Assembly: GCA_009733575.1 (NCBI GenBank)
Contig: ML769385.1
Span: 547,188-611,187, forward strand
DNA from: Gymnopus androsaceus JB14
Taxonomy: Eukaryota > Basidiomycota > Agaricomycetes > Agaricales > Omphalotaceae
Reading direction: 5' to 3'
Length of the DNA: 64,000 bases
Shown here: positions 46,573 through 58,622 of the stretch, in pieces
Layout of the letters: each line of letters begins with the position of its first letter
Position numbering within the stretch: position 1 is the first letter of the stretch
Program-made: the position numbers and the translations under genes
Notes under the pieces: model-generated
Databases searched by the model: none
Seen by the model: only the letters and a program-made list of their open reading frames with translations
What the model was told of the DNA's origin: nothing

Positions 46573-49500
46573 TTAGTGATATCCAACATATGACGATCCC
46601 TGGAACCCTCCCCATCCTGTAGGTTGGGGTCTCAAAGCATCGTATTTATCTGCAAAAGGAAGCACAAGAAAAGAATGAGTTAGTTTACCCTACATCAATG
46701 AAAAAGCAAGCAGTCTACGTACTCGCATTCTGTGGCTCATTATCATCATTCGCAAACGTGCCAGACTTCATCTGTGCAAAGACGTTGGCCGGATTCGTGC
46801 TATTGCTGTTGTTGTTGTTACTCTGATAAGAAGAAGGGAGGGGAGGTACAGGTGGAGGCGGAGTTGGGGACATGCCTCCCATGTTGAAGTTTGGTGTCAT
46901 TCCGGGGTTGAAACCTGTTGGATCTACGGAGAGATGTCAATAAAGATGGGAAACATACTACAGCGGGGGGCGGCGAAGGACGACTTACTCGTCATAACAC
47001 TCCCAGCACCGAAAGGATTCACAGCGTTCATACCATTCATACCACCGCCGTTCATACTCATACCATTCATCCCACCACCGTTCATACCCATACCACCAAA
47101 CGGCATCCCCGTAGCCTGCGTCATCAACGGTTGCTGAGCACCAGGGAACCCAGTCGGCTGCGACATCATATTCATCTGGGGTTGAGCTCCAGGGAACCCA
47201 GTAGGTTGTGATTGCAAAAACGACGGCGGGGTATTGGTACCAATATTCCCCCCAGCCCCAGTCCTCGTAGGCACAAACCCACCAAACCCTGTCTGCGTAG
47301 GAATCAAAGGCTGCAGGAGACCTTGATTCGCAGGCACAGGTGCGAACGGACCTCGTGGGCCGTACAGGCCCGTCTGCTGAGCTTGGAGGTGTTGCCCCAT
47401 GGGAGCAGGCGAGTTGCCCATCCCCATACCACTCGAGTATCCGATAGGGGGTGTTGGGGAATGGGCTGGTATCGGAGAAGGAGTGTGGGACATTTGTTGT
47501 TGAGGAGTGGAGATCATGGGAGATGGAGCGGGAGGGGGAGCAGTGTTCTTCCGCAACTCGCTTAGACGAGCGAGTTGTTGGAATACGTCGTCTTCGGTCG
47601 TCTTTGCGAGGCTCGGAGGGCTTGTTGCTGGTGCGGGGGGAGGCGCTGGAGCAGCTTGGACTGGTGCGGGTGCAGATACAGGAGGGGCGGAGGGAGCACG
47701 AGGTCCTGCAGAAGGAGGAGGTGTAGGTGCGATTGGTTTAGTAGAGCTCGGACGATTCGTCCACGCATCGTCGTCGAATCCACTGCTCATCACTGGAGCA
47801 GCAGAGCTCGATCGGGGAGGAGGTTGCACATTATGCACAGGCGTCGTCGTCGCGGAAGCAGAGACGGGACTAAGAAGCCCAGGTGAATCCGTACGTTGGA
47901 TCTGAATCTTATCGGAAACTTCGCTGATGGTGTTGAGATCCACGACCCCTGACACAGTTTTGGTAGGCACGGGCCTTCCTCTCCTGAGGGAGGCTTTCAG
48001 CGCACCATTGGCACCTGCAAAGAGGTTGGGCGGAGTGGAGACTGTCTTTGAAGAATCCCCGTTCTCCCGTGCCTGAAGCTGTCTCGCAAGCTCCTCGTCC
48101 CGGGCGATCTGTTCTTTGGCTTTATCCACAGCAGGCTGCTGTGGTTTACGTTTCTCAATAGCCTTCATAACACGGATGATATCACCCTCCCTCAGACCCA
48201 GCGAACGCATCACGGCGTCAGTGATATCAGGCAAAATCGACTCGTCGATTTTATCCCTCTCAAAAGACGTGGCGTATCTCGTGCAATCGTCCAAATCGCA
48301 TCCAGCAGAAAGGAAAAAGTCGAACCAGTCGATGGTAGGGCCTTTTTTCTTTGGCGGCATCGACTTTACGCGTGCTTTATGTTCGGAAAGAGGGATGTCG
48401 TCTTCGGAAACATTGTTGGTGGTAGTGGATGCTGGAGGTCGGGACTTTTTGTTTAAAAGTTTCTCGACGTAACGCATATCTTCGACGGACATCTTCTCTG
48501 AAGGGACCTCGACGATGACACCATTGGTCTTGTGAAGCCTGAGTTTGCCCTCTTTGAAGCTTAAGAGAGCAGCTTCTACACGGAATTGACCGCTACGATC
48601 GTGCCAGACTCGTACGCGGTCAGCAGGTGGAACTAGAGATGGAGCGTCAGAGTTTAAGAAACAAACAAAAGCATGAGATGAGATGAAACGTACGGCCATT
48701 GTCGGTCGAGTTTCGTGATGGACGGTCTGAAGAACGACTACTGGTAGTGGCGGGAGGAGGAGAAGGATGGCTGAGATTTGTTTCTTTCCTCTTGGCGCGC
48801 TCAGCTTCTGCAGCTTTAGCACGGTCCTCCTTCTTCTTTCTCTCCTTTTCTTTTCGGTCTTGTTCTTCCTTGCGCGTGCGTTCAGCTGCAGCGGCGGTAG
48901 CAGCCTTTTCCTTTCGTGCACGTTCAACGGCAGCAGCTTGTTCCTTGCGTGCACGTTCAGCGGCCTCTGCGGCTTCTGCTGCCTCCTGGGCCAGGGCTTC
49001 TTGATCAGGCAGATCCTCTTCCGGCTCCGGCTCCTCTGGCTCATCATCTACTGGTTCTTCCTCGTGTGGAGTAGCGGAAGCTTGGCCACCGAGTTCGATG
49101 TAAGACGCAGGAACTACACCCTCCGCGCCCTCTGCATTGCGACACTTCCACCATTCGTCGCCATCTTTCTCCAGAACCATGAGCTGCTCACCCTCTACGA
49201 CAGATAGTTCATCTTCGCCATCTGCAGTGAATGGATAGAGAGCTACAGCCATTTCTCCTACCTCCTCTTCGCCTGGCTCCTCTTCGGCTTCCTCTGGCTC
49301 AGGTGAGTCGCGGGATGGTATGATAGCAGGGGATTCGGGTGCAAAATGTACCGATGCTTTGGTCCTTGTTGGAAGTGTGTCCAAAGAAGGCGGCGGAGGA
49401 GCCCTGGTAGCTTCCTCTGACTGCAGAGCCAATGCTTTGGAAGTTTCCAATTTGGTAACAATGGCTTCGCAGTTGTCCTTTGAGCCGACATTGAAATGGA

Positions 49501-50366
49501 GGCTGAGACCGCCCTCGACATCGAAATGAACATGCTTGGACTTTTCGACGTTGATATTAGTGATTGAGCTTGTAGGCCATTTCTGGACGGCTGCCTAACG
49601 AGGGAGTGAGTAGAGTGTAAATTGAATGGAAAAGTGGAGCACCTTGCTAGTTTCGCTGGCAAAGAAGACTGCGCCGCTGCCGATGCCCAAAGTACCCTTC
49701 ATCTTCTTGCCTTTCTTATCGACCTCTGAGACGGACCATGTCTTGATGTCATCGGCGTTTAGTTTGGTAGATGCGACTCTGTCTGCGGGATCGACGTATT
49801 GGGCGGAGGCGGGGGGAGGAGATGGAGATGGCGAAGGTGGAACAATGATTTGCTGAGCTACAGGGGCCTCGTCCTCCTCTTCTCCAGAGTGTGGTTCGAC
49901 GTAGTTGGCTGGAACATAGCCTGCTTTGCCGCCGTCTTTGGTGCTCTGAACCAGCAGCCAGTCATCTTCAGGCTCAAATGCCAGCAGAATCTCATCTTCA
50001 GCTATTGAAAGTTCGCCTGGAGCAGATGCCTCATAGTCATAGAGTGCCTTGACCACTGAGATGTGTTCAGCCTAAGCGCAGTTAGTTTCTGTACGAACTT
50101 GTGAGTTACAACGCACCTGCTCAACATAGGCTGAAGGAACGAGGCCTATCAGAGTCTCTTCTTCCTGGGTTTCACCCTTTATCTTGACCTTCCACCAACT
50201 GCAGACGGAGTATTAGCTGTAGAATTGCACAAGTAAATTGCACCAACTCTTCGTCCGTTCGTTCCTTGAGAAGCAAAATCTGGTTCTCCTTGACAGCAAT
50301 TTCGTCGTCGGATTGCGGTTCATAGTCGTAAGATGCCTTGAGAACCGCCAAATATTCGTCGGACAT
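46573..50366 (-). CDS. SLA1: SLA1-like endocytic adaptor
   Basis: Sla1 links cargo with NPFxD signals to clathrin and actin at endocytic patches. All hallmarks are present: SH3-1 from the start (LKASYDYEPQSDDEIAVKE), SH3-2 (VVKALYDYEASAPGELSIAE ... GYVPANYVE), and the SHD1-preceding PH-like region (KTWSVSEVDKKGKKMKGTLG). SH3-3 (MAVALYPFTADGEDELSVVE ... WWKC) follows. A charged Ala/Glu/Arg coiled coil (49030-48780) comes next. Then come SHD1 (RVRVWHDRSGQFRVEAALLS) and the SAM-like SHD2 (DWFDFFLSAGCDLDDCTRYA). The C-terminus has LxxQxTG-type repeats (LQAQQTG, LIPTQTG, QSQPTGFPG, MSQPTGFPG, MTQATG), the Pan1/End3-binding sites, and ends QPTGWGGFQ near 46600. Length is about 1,170 residues with small introns. 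It is divergent from eRF3 with 115 bp between start codons. Confidence 0.94.
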
Positions 50367-50481
50367 GATCAGAGAAAGTAGCGGGTCCGGATTAGGAAAT
50401 ATGTTGACTAGGCTTGACTTATTACATCAACTTATTTAAGCTAGCCTTACTTATCATCGAACCATCATCTTTCCCATCGCC
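50367..50481. promoter_or_regulatory. Short bidirectional promoter (SLA1 / eRF3)
   Basis: Only 115 bp separate the two outward-facing start codons, so the genes must share promoter sequence. It contains an imperfect inverted repeat, 'taggcttgac' (50410) against 'gctagcct' (50439), around an A/T-rich centre. Confidence 0.5.
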
Positions 50482-52522
50482 ATGAGCAGACTCAACGCTG
50501 GAGCCTATGAATTCGTGCCAGGAAAGAGCTTCGGGCTTCCTCCCCGCGTAGAGCAGCATCCTCAGCCTCCACCAATCCAACGTCCAGAGCAAACTGAAGC
50601 TCCTCGGCCGCCTCCTACAATATCCCTCAGCATCGGAGGCTCCAAACCCCCTGCTGCTGCTCAGCCAGCTCCAGCTCCTTCATCCTCACATCCAAAAGCT
50701 CCTACCCCTGCTGCAAAACCTGCAGCAGTTCCTACTCCTGCTACTACTAAACCTGCAGTAGCTGTAAAGAAATCAGACTCTCCTGCTCCTCCATCCAAAA
50801 CGTTTTCATTAGAAAAAAGTAAAACCGATACCAATGCCATCGCAAAGGAAGTCCAGGCTGCAGCCGATAAGGCCGTCTTGGAAGATCTCTACGGAAAAGG
50901 TGCCTTCTCCTCACCTACTAACTAAAACACCCATTCTAATTCTCCACAGTCAAAGAACACTTAAACATCGTTTTCGTCGGCCACGTCGATGCCGGAAAAA
51001 GCACCCTCGGCGGTAACCTCCTCTACATCTGCGGTTCAGTCGACAAGCGAACCATGGAAAAGTACGAAAAAGAAGCCAAGGAAGCTGGGAGAGAAACTTG
51101 GTATCTCAGTTGGGCACTCGATTCAACGCCCCAGGAACGACTCAAGGGAAAGACAGTCGAAGTTGGCCGTGCCTACTTTGAAACCGACGCCCGTCGTTAC
51201 ACTATTCTCGATGCTCCAGGCCACAAAACCTTTGTCCCATCTATGATCTCCGGCGCAGCCCAAGCCGACATTGCCATCCTCGTCATCTCTGCTCGAAAGG
51301 GCGAGTTTGAGACTGGCTTCGAACGCGGCGGGCAAACACGCGAGCACATAATGTTGGTCAAGACCGCTGGTGTGTCCAAAGTCATTATCGTCATTAACAA
51401 GATGGACGATCCGACCGTCCTCTGGGAGAAGGCCAGGTACGACGAGATTAAAGACAAGCTTACGCCTTTTGTCAAAGCTGCCGGGTTCAACCCCAAGACT
51501 GATGTAACCTTTATTCCCGTATCTGCCTATACCGGTCTCAACCTCAGAGATCGTGTTCCGAAAGCTACATGTCCTTGGTGGGAGTGAGTATCCATCTATC
51601 CTCTTCGCATTCACATCTAACATCGCACTCCCAGCGGTCCCTCCTTCCTCGACCACCTCGACCACATGCCCATGGTCGACCGAAAAATCAACGCCCCCCT
51701 CATGATGCCCATATCGGAAAAATACAAAGACATGGGCACCATCGTCGTCGGAAAGGTCGAATCAGGCCACATCCGCAAAGACGACAAACTCATCTTGATG
51801 CCCAACAAGGACCAATGTCGAAATCGCCGCCATTTACACGGAGATTGAAGAAGAGGTCCCTTCGGCTATCTGCGGTGATAACGTGCGCATTCGACTTACG
51901 AGGTGTAGATGATGAGGATATTCAGTCCGGGATTCGTGCTCACTAGCCCGGGGAAACCGATTCATGCTGTGAGGCAGTTTCGAGGCCCAGTTGGCGATTT
52001 TGGAGCATAAGAGTATTATTTGTGCGGGGTATTCGGCTGTGATGCATGTTCATACTCTTTCGGAGGAAGTTACTCTACTTGTGAGTCGTGCTGTTTTTTT
52101 TCAGGGGGGAAGGGACTCGCTGACGTTCGTAGTCTTTGCTACACTACTTTGACAAGGCTACCGGCAGAAAATCAAAGAAGCCTCCTCAATATGCCAAGAG
52201 AGGTAAGTTTTCCTATATACAGTTCCGTTATCCACTTCCCTCATTCTCATTCCAATTACAGGTCAAAAGATTGTCGCTCTCATCGAAACCACCGCGGCAG
52301 TGTGTGTAGAGACCTTTATTGACTACCCTCAACTCGGCCGCTTCACTCTACGAGACGAAGGACGGACAATAGCCATTGGAAAGGTTGGTACCATACCTCA
52401 ATACTGGGTGTTGGTGTTGATAGACGTCTCACTCACACGCGCGCTTTCAGATAACCAAACTTATCGAAAAAGACACCACCGAAGAAGTTACCGAGGGCGT
52501 CGCCCACCTTACCACTGCTTAA
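50482..52522 (+). CDS. SUP35: Translation termination factor eRF3 (Sup35), frame disturbed
   Basis: eRF3 is the GTPase that works with eRF1 to release the finished peptide. The N-terminus carries a PAM2 motif, LNAGAYEFVP (residues 4-13), which in other eRF3 proteins binds the MLLE domain of poly(A)-binding protein. A Pro/Ala-rich linker follows, with no Gln/Asn-rich prion-type repeats. The GTPase domain has G1 GHVDAGKST, G3 DAPGHKTF, G4 NKMD and the eRF3-specific YLSWALDSTPQER. The C-terminal barrels read KDMGTIVVGKVESGH, VDDEDIQSG, HAVRQFEAQLAILEHKS and PQLGRFTLRDEGRT, ending at 52522. Four apparent extra bases at about 51816, 51898, 51932 and 51981 break the frame within 170 bp. As this is normally a single-copy essential gene, I infer assembly error, but this is unproven. 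Confidence 0.9.
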
Positions 52523-52639
52523 ACATCCCAATGCCTCTTGCTTGCCTCTGTAGCACCACATTGTAAAGTTGCAATGGCCAGCGTTGGGTTCACTACTTAG
52601 TATTACAGCCTATGTTATTTAATAATACACTTGCTACCA

Positions 52640-54961
52640 CCACTACTCCACCTTTTCGTCTGAACTCGATCCCGACTTGGAGTGGATTCTTCCCACATGC
52701 ACATTCGCATTCGTCAACACAGGACCTGTATACCGAAAACGACCCCAGAAGACCCAAGTCGAAGCAACGATGAGGATAATACATCCTACAGAAACTACAG
52801 CGTAGTTCATATTGTTCTCGTTGACCGGGAATGCGGTTGGGAGGATGAAGAGAACGCAGATGAAGGACGAAAACTAGTGGAGGAAAATGAGCTGAGCTTA
52901 CTATGAGGATGCTCCAAGTAGAACTTATGACGACTCACTGCAAAGCTAATCGCGTTGATAGTCCAGGACCACTTTCCGAGATGGAACGGTCCTCTAACTT
53001 TGAGACTAGAGCGAGAACAAAAAAACCTGTTAGTCGAGTTGATAAAATGGGGACAAAACGAAACGAAGCTTACGACGAGGGCCAAAAGACACGAATGGCA
53101 ATAGGCTGCAAGTAACTCAACATTACTGCGATCGCAGCAGATGACAAAATCGCATTGAACTGAAGGAAGAGCAAGTAAGTAGTGCGATCTACAGACTGAG
53201 ATGAATTATTATTACAACTTACTGCAATAATCGATCCAATATAAGCACAAGAAACCACACACCCAACGAAAACCGACACCCAGACACCAACATACGGTGC
53301 TTGATACCGATTCAAAGCCATGAACGCGCCCTTTGCAGGGAACGCATTATCTCTCGCCAACGCATAACAAAGTCTCGACGAAGCAGTAAAAGCCGTCACA
53401 GCAGCCATGAATTGCGCCAAGCAGATAACAGCCAAGCACATGAGCGTCAACCGCTTCCCTACTGCATCGTAGTAGAGCTGTGCAATGGGGATGGCGTATG
53501 AGGTGGTTTGGATGTTGGTGATACTCTGGACGGAGAATAGGAGCGCGAGCATGTATGCGAGACCGATGATCCATGACCCGAGGATACTTCCTACGATGGC
53601 GATTGGGGCGAGGAGTTCTGCGCGTTTAGCTTCTTCGGCGACTTGGCCGGCGGTTTCGCTTCCTTCAAGAGAGTATACGGCCTGAGGATAATGTTGATGA
53701 GTCAACATGTGATAGCGGTAAGTTTGGTGGTTTACACTGTACCTGGAGGAAGCCAAGAAGGACGACGAACCCTTTCGAACTCCAACCTGTAAAGCTTGAG
53801 GGAAACAATCAATCACGCCATATCCAATAAAAGTAGGAATAATTAGAATACATACTTTTCCAAGTCTGTAAACACAAACTCGGCCGAATTCTACAGGCAT
53901 TCGCAAGTTGTTAGAGATTAACAACGACTCAGGTTAGTACGAAGATACCTACCTTGACTGGGGCCTTGACTAGAAGAGTTATAGCAAGGACAAAGGTGCC
54001 TCCAAGCGTCCACCAGATGTTAAAAGTACTCATTTTACCAATAGCCTTTGTGCCGATTGTGTTGATTACCCCGCTCAGAATATTTACGCCCCATGCCATA
54101 GCTGCAATCTCCACTCGCGTCAGTGTGCGTCCAGAGCCTACTTCGGCGAGAGAGGCTATGAAAAGTGCGACGCTATGCATGGACAGTATATCTGTTATGA
54201 GTACTAGTATTTCCCGGAAGAGAAACGAAAAACCCGGTACGTACGTGAGGTTTCCCGAAGTCCCTGTCAATATCATGGCAATCGTATAGATCCAACCCGT
54301 GCAATCTTCCGATAGTATTAGTAGAGCAAATATTGGAATGGCAATAATGGGATACTACTTACAAGCAAGAATGGGTAAATCAGGCTTGAGCTTGGATACC
54401 CAAAAATACAATCCACCCATTGTCGGACTAGATAGTATCATCCCGTAAGAGACAAGTCAAAGCAAGGAAAAGACTCACAAGGCACTACATATTTCCGCTT
54501 GGCTCAACGCAATGAGGAGCATGAAGAGCGAGCAGATCTGCAGGTCATCTTGAGCCGCAGCAAGAACGAGAATTGGACTATCTTTCTTACGTTCCACCCC
54601 CAAAACAGACCTAAGTAATAGAACGCGTTTCAATTACTTACATCCATCGCGTTTTCATTGATCATGAAGAAATCTTACCCAATGGACCACCAGAGAATAG
54701 ACCAGTTTGAAAGGCCGCACTCGAGCCAGTGAGAATACCTATCGCGCAAAATGAGAGGCCCAGTACGCCAAACAAAGACATTTCACGCCTAAACTCTGGC
54801 TTGTAACCCAACTCCATGAGCCTTTTATCAGACTCTGCTAATTCAAGGCCACTGGCATCTCCCGTCGCTCCCTCGATATTCGGTGATTTGGACCTCTGCA
54901 GGCATCGAAAAACAGGTTTGGCACGGAAAGATAAAGTTGTGGGGCTCTTCAAAGTATGCAT
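52640..54961 (-). CDS. APC-family amino acid / GABA / choline-type permease
   Basis: A polytopic plasma-membrane transporter of the amino acid/choline (ACT) branch of the APC superfamily. Reading on the minus strand: a cytosolic N-tail with ELAESDKRLMELGYKPEF and RREMSLFGVLGLSFCAIG (the family's first signature), then TGSSAAFQTGLFSGGP and the following TM exons. SGGTLT-like positions read GSGRTLTRVEIAAMAWGVNI. Next come TFNIWWTLGGTFVLAITLLV, LLGFLQAVYSLEGSETAGQ, VAEEAKRAELLAPIAIVGSI, TAFTASSRLCYALARDNAFP and YQAPYVGVWVSVFVGCVV. The end is in the exon around 52650-52830 (WVFWGRFRYTGPVLTNANVH); its exact stop was not fixed. Substrate is undetermined. The start at 54961 (MHTLKSPTTLSF) is the best ATG. 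Confidence 0.87.
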
Positions 54962-55076
54962 TGTATCAGTCCCGAGTATGTACAGAAGAAGCATGGCAGA
55001 TAAGAACATGTGCATGCTCGAAAACCTGCCCTTAACGGATTTTCGGTTAGATCTCCGAAGTATCGGCCCAACACCC
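54962..55076. promoter_or_regulatory. Short bidirectional promoter (permease / RTP1)
   Basis: The permease and RTP1 start codons face away from each other with 115 bp between them, the same spacing as the SLA1/eRF3 pair. The permease start is approximate, so the interval may differ slightly. No distinct motif is seen. Confidence 0.35.
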
Positions 55077-58000
55077 ATGTCCGAACTTGCTGCAACTCTT
55101 CGCGCGGGGTCTTTTCTAATCGACTCGACATCGACGCCCCAGACGCAGTTAAAATCTACACTTCTACAGCGTCTCCAAAACTATTACAACTGCTTAGGCA
55201 CCTCGTCGACAATAGATGATTCCGCGAGTTTGGAAACTGTCCAACTAAGAACCGCAGATGAAGCGCTCTCTGTGATTGAAAAAGTCCAGCAGCTACTTGA
55301 CGCGGACACAGTGGGTACAGCAGCTCCGCTGCTCGGTACCCGCGATTTGAACCAGCTAAGGACCTTGCTCTCGATAACGTTTCGATGGGGCACGGATCCT
55401 CTGCTTTCTCATATTATATCTTCCTGGCCGAGCACATCCTCCTCCCCTATCGCTGGGGCAAAATCATTGATCTTACCTCGACTCCAGATGATTACCGTCA
55501 TTTAACTGACCTGCTTTCGCGCCAATTATCGGTCATATTCCCCAAAGGCATTCACGGAAACACGTCAAAAACTTTGATTACTGAGACCATCCTTCAACGC
55601 CATATACCTGAAATTCTCAAATCGTCTATATCTCTGGGTTGGCTTCCTAAATCCCTAGCTACGGATACCATGCCTCCACTGGATGAAGCTCGCCCTCTAA
55701 TCATGCGACTTATGGCTATGTAGGTGCATCCTATTCAACTTCTAGCATATTTCGTTGAATTTGGTTCTCTCAGGCTTCCTCCTGCGGAGGCGATCGTTGC
55801 TCTAGGGAGCGTCATGTCCTCCACAAGCTCTGTACTACATGTCCGCCGGACTTGTGGATATCTCATGAGCAGACAGCTCATACGACCAGAAGGTGTAAAA
55901 GGTCTATGCGCAGCCGTTTTTGGAGACCAGGAGGATGTTGATAATGTTGAGTTGGACAAGCTGCAGCACATATCCCGAGTTTTAAATACTCCTCCTGCTA
56001 CAAAACCAGAGGTGCATATATCTTAGCTTCAATCCTCGAGTGCATGCTCATTTTTACCAGGAATATTTTTCAACTATAGTGCCTCGCATCGTAAGCCTCC
56101 TTCAAGAAAGCCACCATCCAGCATACAGGAGAAGTGCTGCCTTTGTATTGTCGCAAATGCTGTCTGCAGAAGGCGGGACTGCTGCAAAAATCATCACGGG
56201 AGTTCTGCATGATCCTCTTCTTCACGTTAACCCAGACACAGAATCGACAGCTGCGACGGTAGCTTTGAGAACTCTGGCTACTTTACTCACGAATTCCGAT
56301 CCCTCTCCCAAAATCATCAGCTCCCTGTTATCTCCGGTTGTGCCACCTCTGTATGGCCTGCTCTTTCACCTTGATTCCAACAGGATGTCGGACCCGGAGC
56401 TGAAGGAATTGGTACGAAGTCTCCTTACGACCTGGGCAAGGATTGTTTCTACTTTAGAAGCAATAGATGTCCTGTGGTTCATCTTTGACGATGAATCTGG
56501 TCAATGGCGAACTGATCTTGAGGGAGGTATACGGCGAGTAGCAGGGTAAGTTTCATTACCTCTCATTCATCGCCACTAAGCTCACTCCGTATAGAACCCA
56601 GCCTTACGAAAAACTGTCTCTGTTCACTCCTGAAGATTTGAAAAAGGCACACGAATCCGGCGAACTTGATTCTGGGGCAAACATTCTCAATGTATACCCG
56701 GAACCTCGTCATCTGGTGACGTTTTTGAAATCAACGAACCGGGACGATATCCTGTCCGATGTCTTTGTAAGGCTCTTAGAAAGCTATCGGGACAGCAAGA
56801 ACGACGACAATGGGAACCCGCTTCGGTTTGTGCTCCACTTATGTAGAGGCGCCTGATTTACTGATAAAAGCTTCTCCTAGTACTTTGCTATACCTTCAAT
56901 TGATAATGCAGATACAAACCGGAATGTCAGACAGCTCAAAGTCTGCTGGCCTATTCTCCAAACCCATCCAGATATTAATCTTCATCAAGCAGGCACTTAA
57001 TACTGCATCAACCTCACATCCTGTACCTGCGCCGCCCCCAAAGCAGAAAAAGGAAAACACCGGACATCTTCGTATGTCTGACCTTCGGCTCAATGTTGAA
57101 ATTGAGGAAGGTTCTTCTAGCGAAAAGGGAGACAGTGACGACGACCTTTCCGACTCTGAAGCATTCACAGCAGACGATGAGATGAATGAGACAACAATCA
57201 ATCTATTACTTTCTGTCCTTGAAGGTAAGGTTTAGTACGCTTTCGAATATGAATTTTATGCTGAATGATTCATTAGCAAACGAGACTCTATCCGCTCGTA
57301 CAGAGCCTATACTCAATGAGATATTCGAACTTCTTGAACCTATTGCAACCAACGGGCCCTCTGCTGTAAGAGCGGTTGCGCGAGAGGCTCGGATGGTTAT
57401 GACTGCTCGTCTTGCACTCGGTGATAGTGCTTCTCCAAAAAGGTTCAACGCGGAGACTGAGGATCCCCGGGAAATTTATCAAAAGGCCCTCAAGCTTCTT
57501 CAAGATCCTATCCTTCCTGTTCGTGCGCACGGGCTACTCCTCCTTCGCCAACTCGTCTCGTCTGATTCACCGGAATCAAAGAAATTAGACCCAGCTCTCG
57601 TTCCTGCTATACAGGAAATCTTCCTACAATCCATACAGGATGACGACTCTTACATATTCCTAAACGCGGTGCAAGGACTAGCTGCTCTCGTTGACAACTT
57701 TGATCGCAGTATACTGAAGAGGCTTGTGCACTTGTATACGAAACAGCTGGATGGTTTAGAAGCGGGTAATATGTCTCAACAGGATGTGGATACTCGAATA
57801 AGGCTGGGGGAGGCCCTATCACTGGTTATTCGCAGGTGTGGTGAAGCATTGGGAGCAACTGGCAAGTTTTTTTTGACTCTACTATCCGTTTCTTCACCTT
57901 ACTCTTTTTGTTAGGGAATGTCATCATTCCACCTCTACTACGTGTGGTACGGTCGAGAACAGTACCCACTACGCTACGTACATCATCCTTGTCCTTGTTG

Positions 58001-58387
58001 GCAGATTGCCAAAACACGTATGCACTAGCGGTGCTCCCGTATTTTGTCGACCTAGCGGAGGGAATGGTTGATCTTTTACAAGTTGAAACCTCATCCGCTA
58101 CTCCTGTTCAAAATTCTACGATGGATGATCATCCTACTTCGACAAACTCAAAGTTTCCTCCTCTCCGAAGGGCTGCACTTCATTTTCTATCCATTCTGAT
58201 TCGCGGAACGACCAAAGAGGCATACGAGTCTTCCGGCAATCCTCCTCTGTCCCCGGAGCTATCCAAGCGAATGCGAATTACGCTGGGTTATATTTCTGGA
58301 ACCGACGAGGATATGTTGGTTAGAGTTATGGCACGAGAGGCTGCAGAAGATCTAGCTCAACTGGAATTGGCAAGAGTGGGATTGTAG
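55077..58387 (+). CDS. RTP1: RTP1/TANGO6-like RNA polymerase II nuclear import factor
   Basis: A HEAT-repeat protein; yeast Rtp1 assists assembly and nuclear import of RNA polymerase II, and metazoan TANGO6 is the relative. The start MSELAATLRAGSFLIDS leads to LGTRDLNQLRTLLSITFRWG. IIDLTSTPDDYRHL and GNTSKTLITETILQRH follow. HEAT-like helices continue through EYFSTIVPRIVSLLQES, an acidic linker (KGDSDDDLSDSEAF) and TINLLLSVLE. The RTP1_C1 hallmark is IYQKALKLLQDPILPVRAHG ... DDSYIFLNAVQGLAALVDNF. The RTP1_C2 hallmark is FPPLRRAALHFLSILIRG. The protein ends LARVGL at 58387. Introns at 55715, 56011, 56546, 56832, 57225 and 57860 fit GT-AG rules. A missing G in the run at 55454-55457 shifts the frame between SSSPIAG and KIIDLT. 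Confidence 0.88.
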
Positions 58388-58622
58388 GACTAGAAACTAG
58401 AAATAACACTAACGAATATCTACCCCGTATCTGTCTCAACCGTAGTGTTCTTGTACCAGCTGAGTCAATGAAGGGTATGTTCAATATAGGTTCATCATCA
58501 TGCATTATGAGCCTGCCCAGACCCACAGTGATAAGGCTTCGTAAAAGCTCTGTGAGATGAGAGGACAAAGAACCAGACAACTGATATCCTCAGCTTCCCT
58601 CTGAATAGATCTGGATGGCGGA

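Noticed and set aside
47507..47905. 132-codon plus-strand frame inside SLA1
   Set aside because: It is the complement of the Pro/Ala-rich SLA1 linker and reads as a Gly/Ala-rich low-complexity shadow.
51123..51665. 180-codon minus-strand frame over the eRF3 GTPase domain
   Set aside because: The plus strand carries all GTPase motifs; the antisense frame has no family resemblance.
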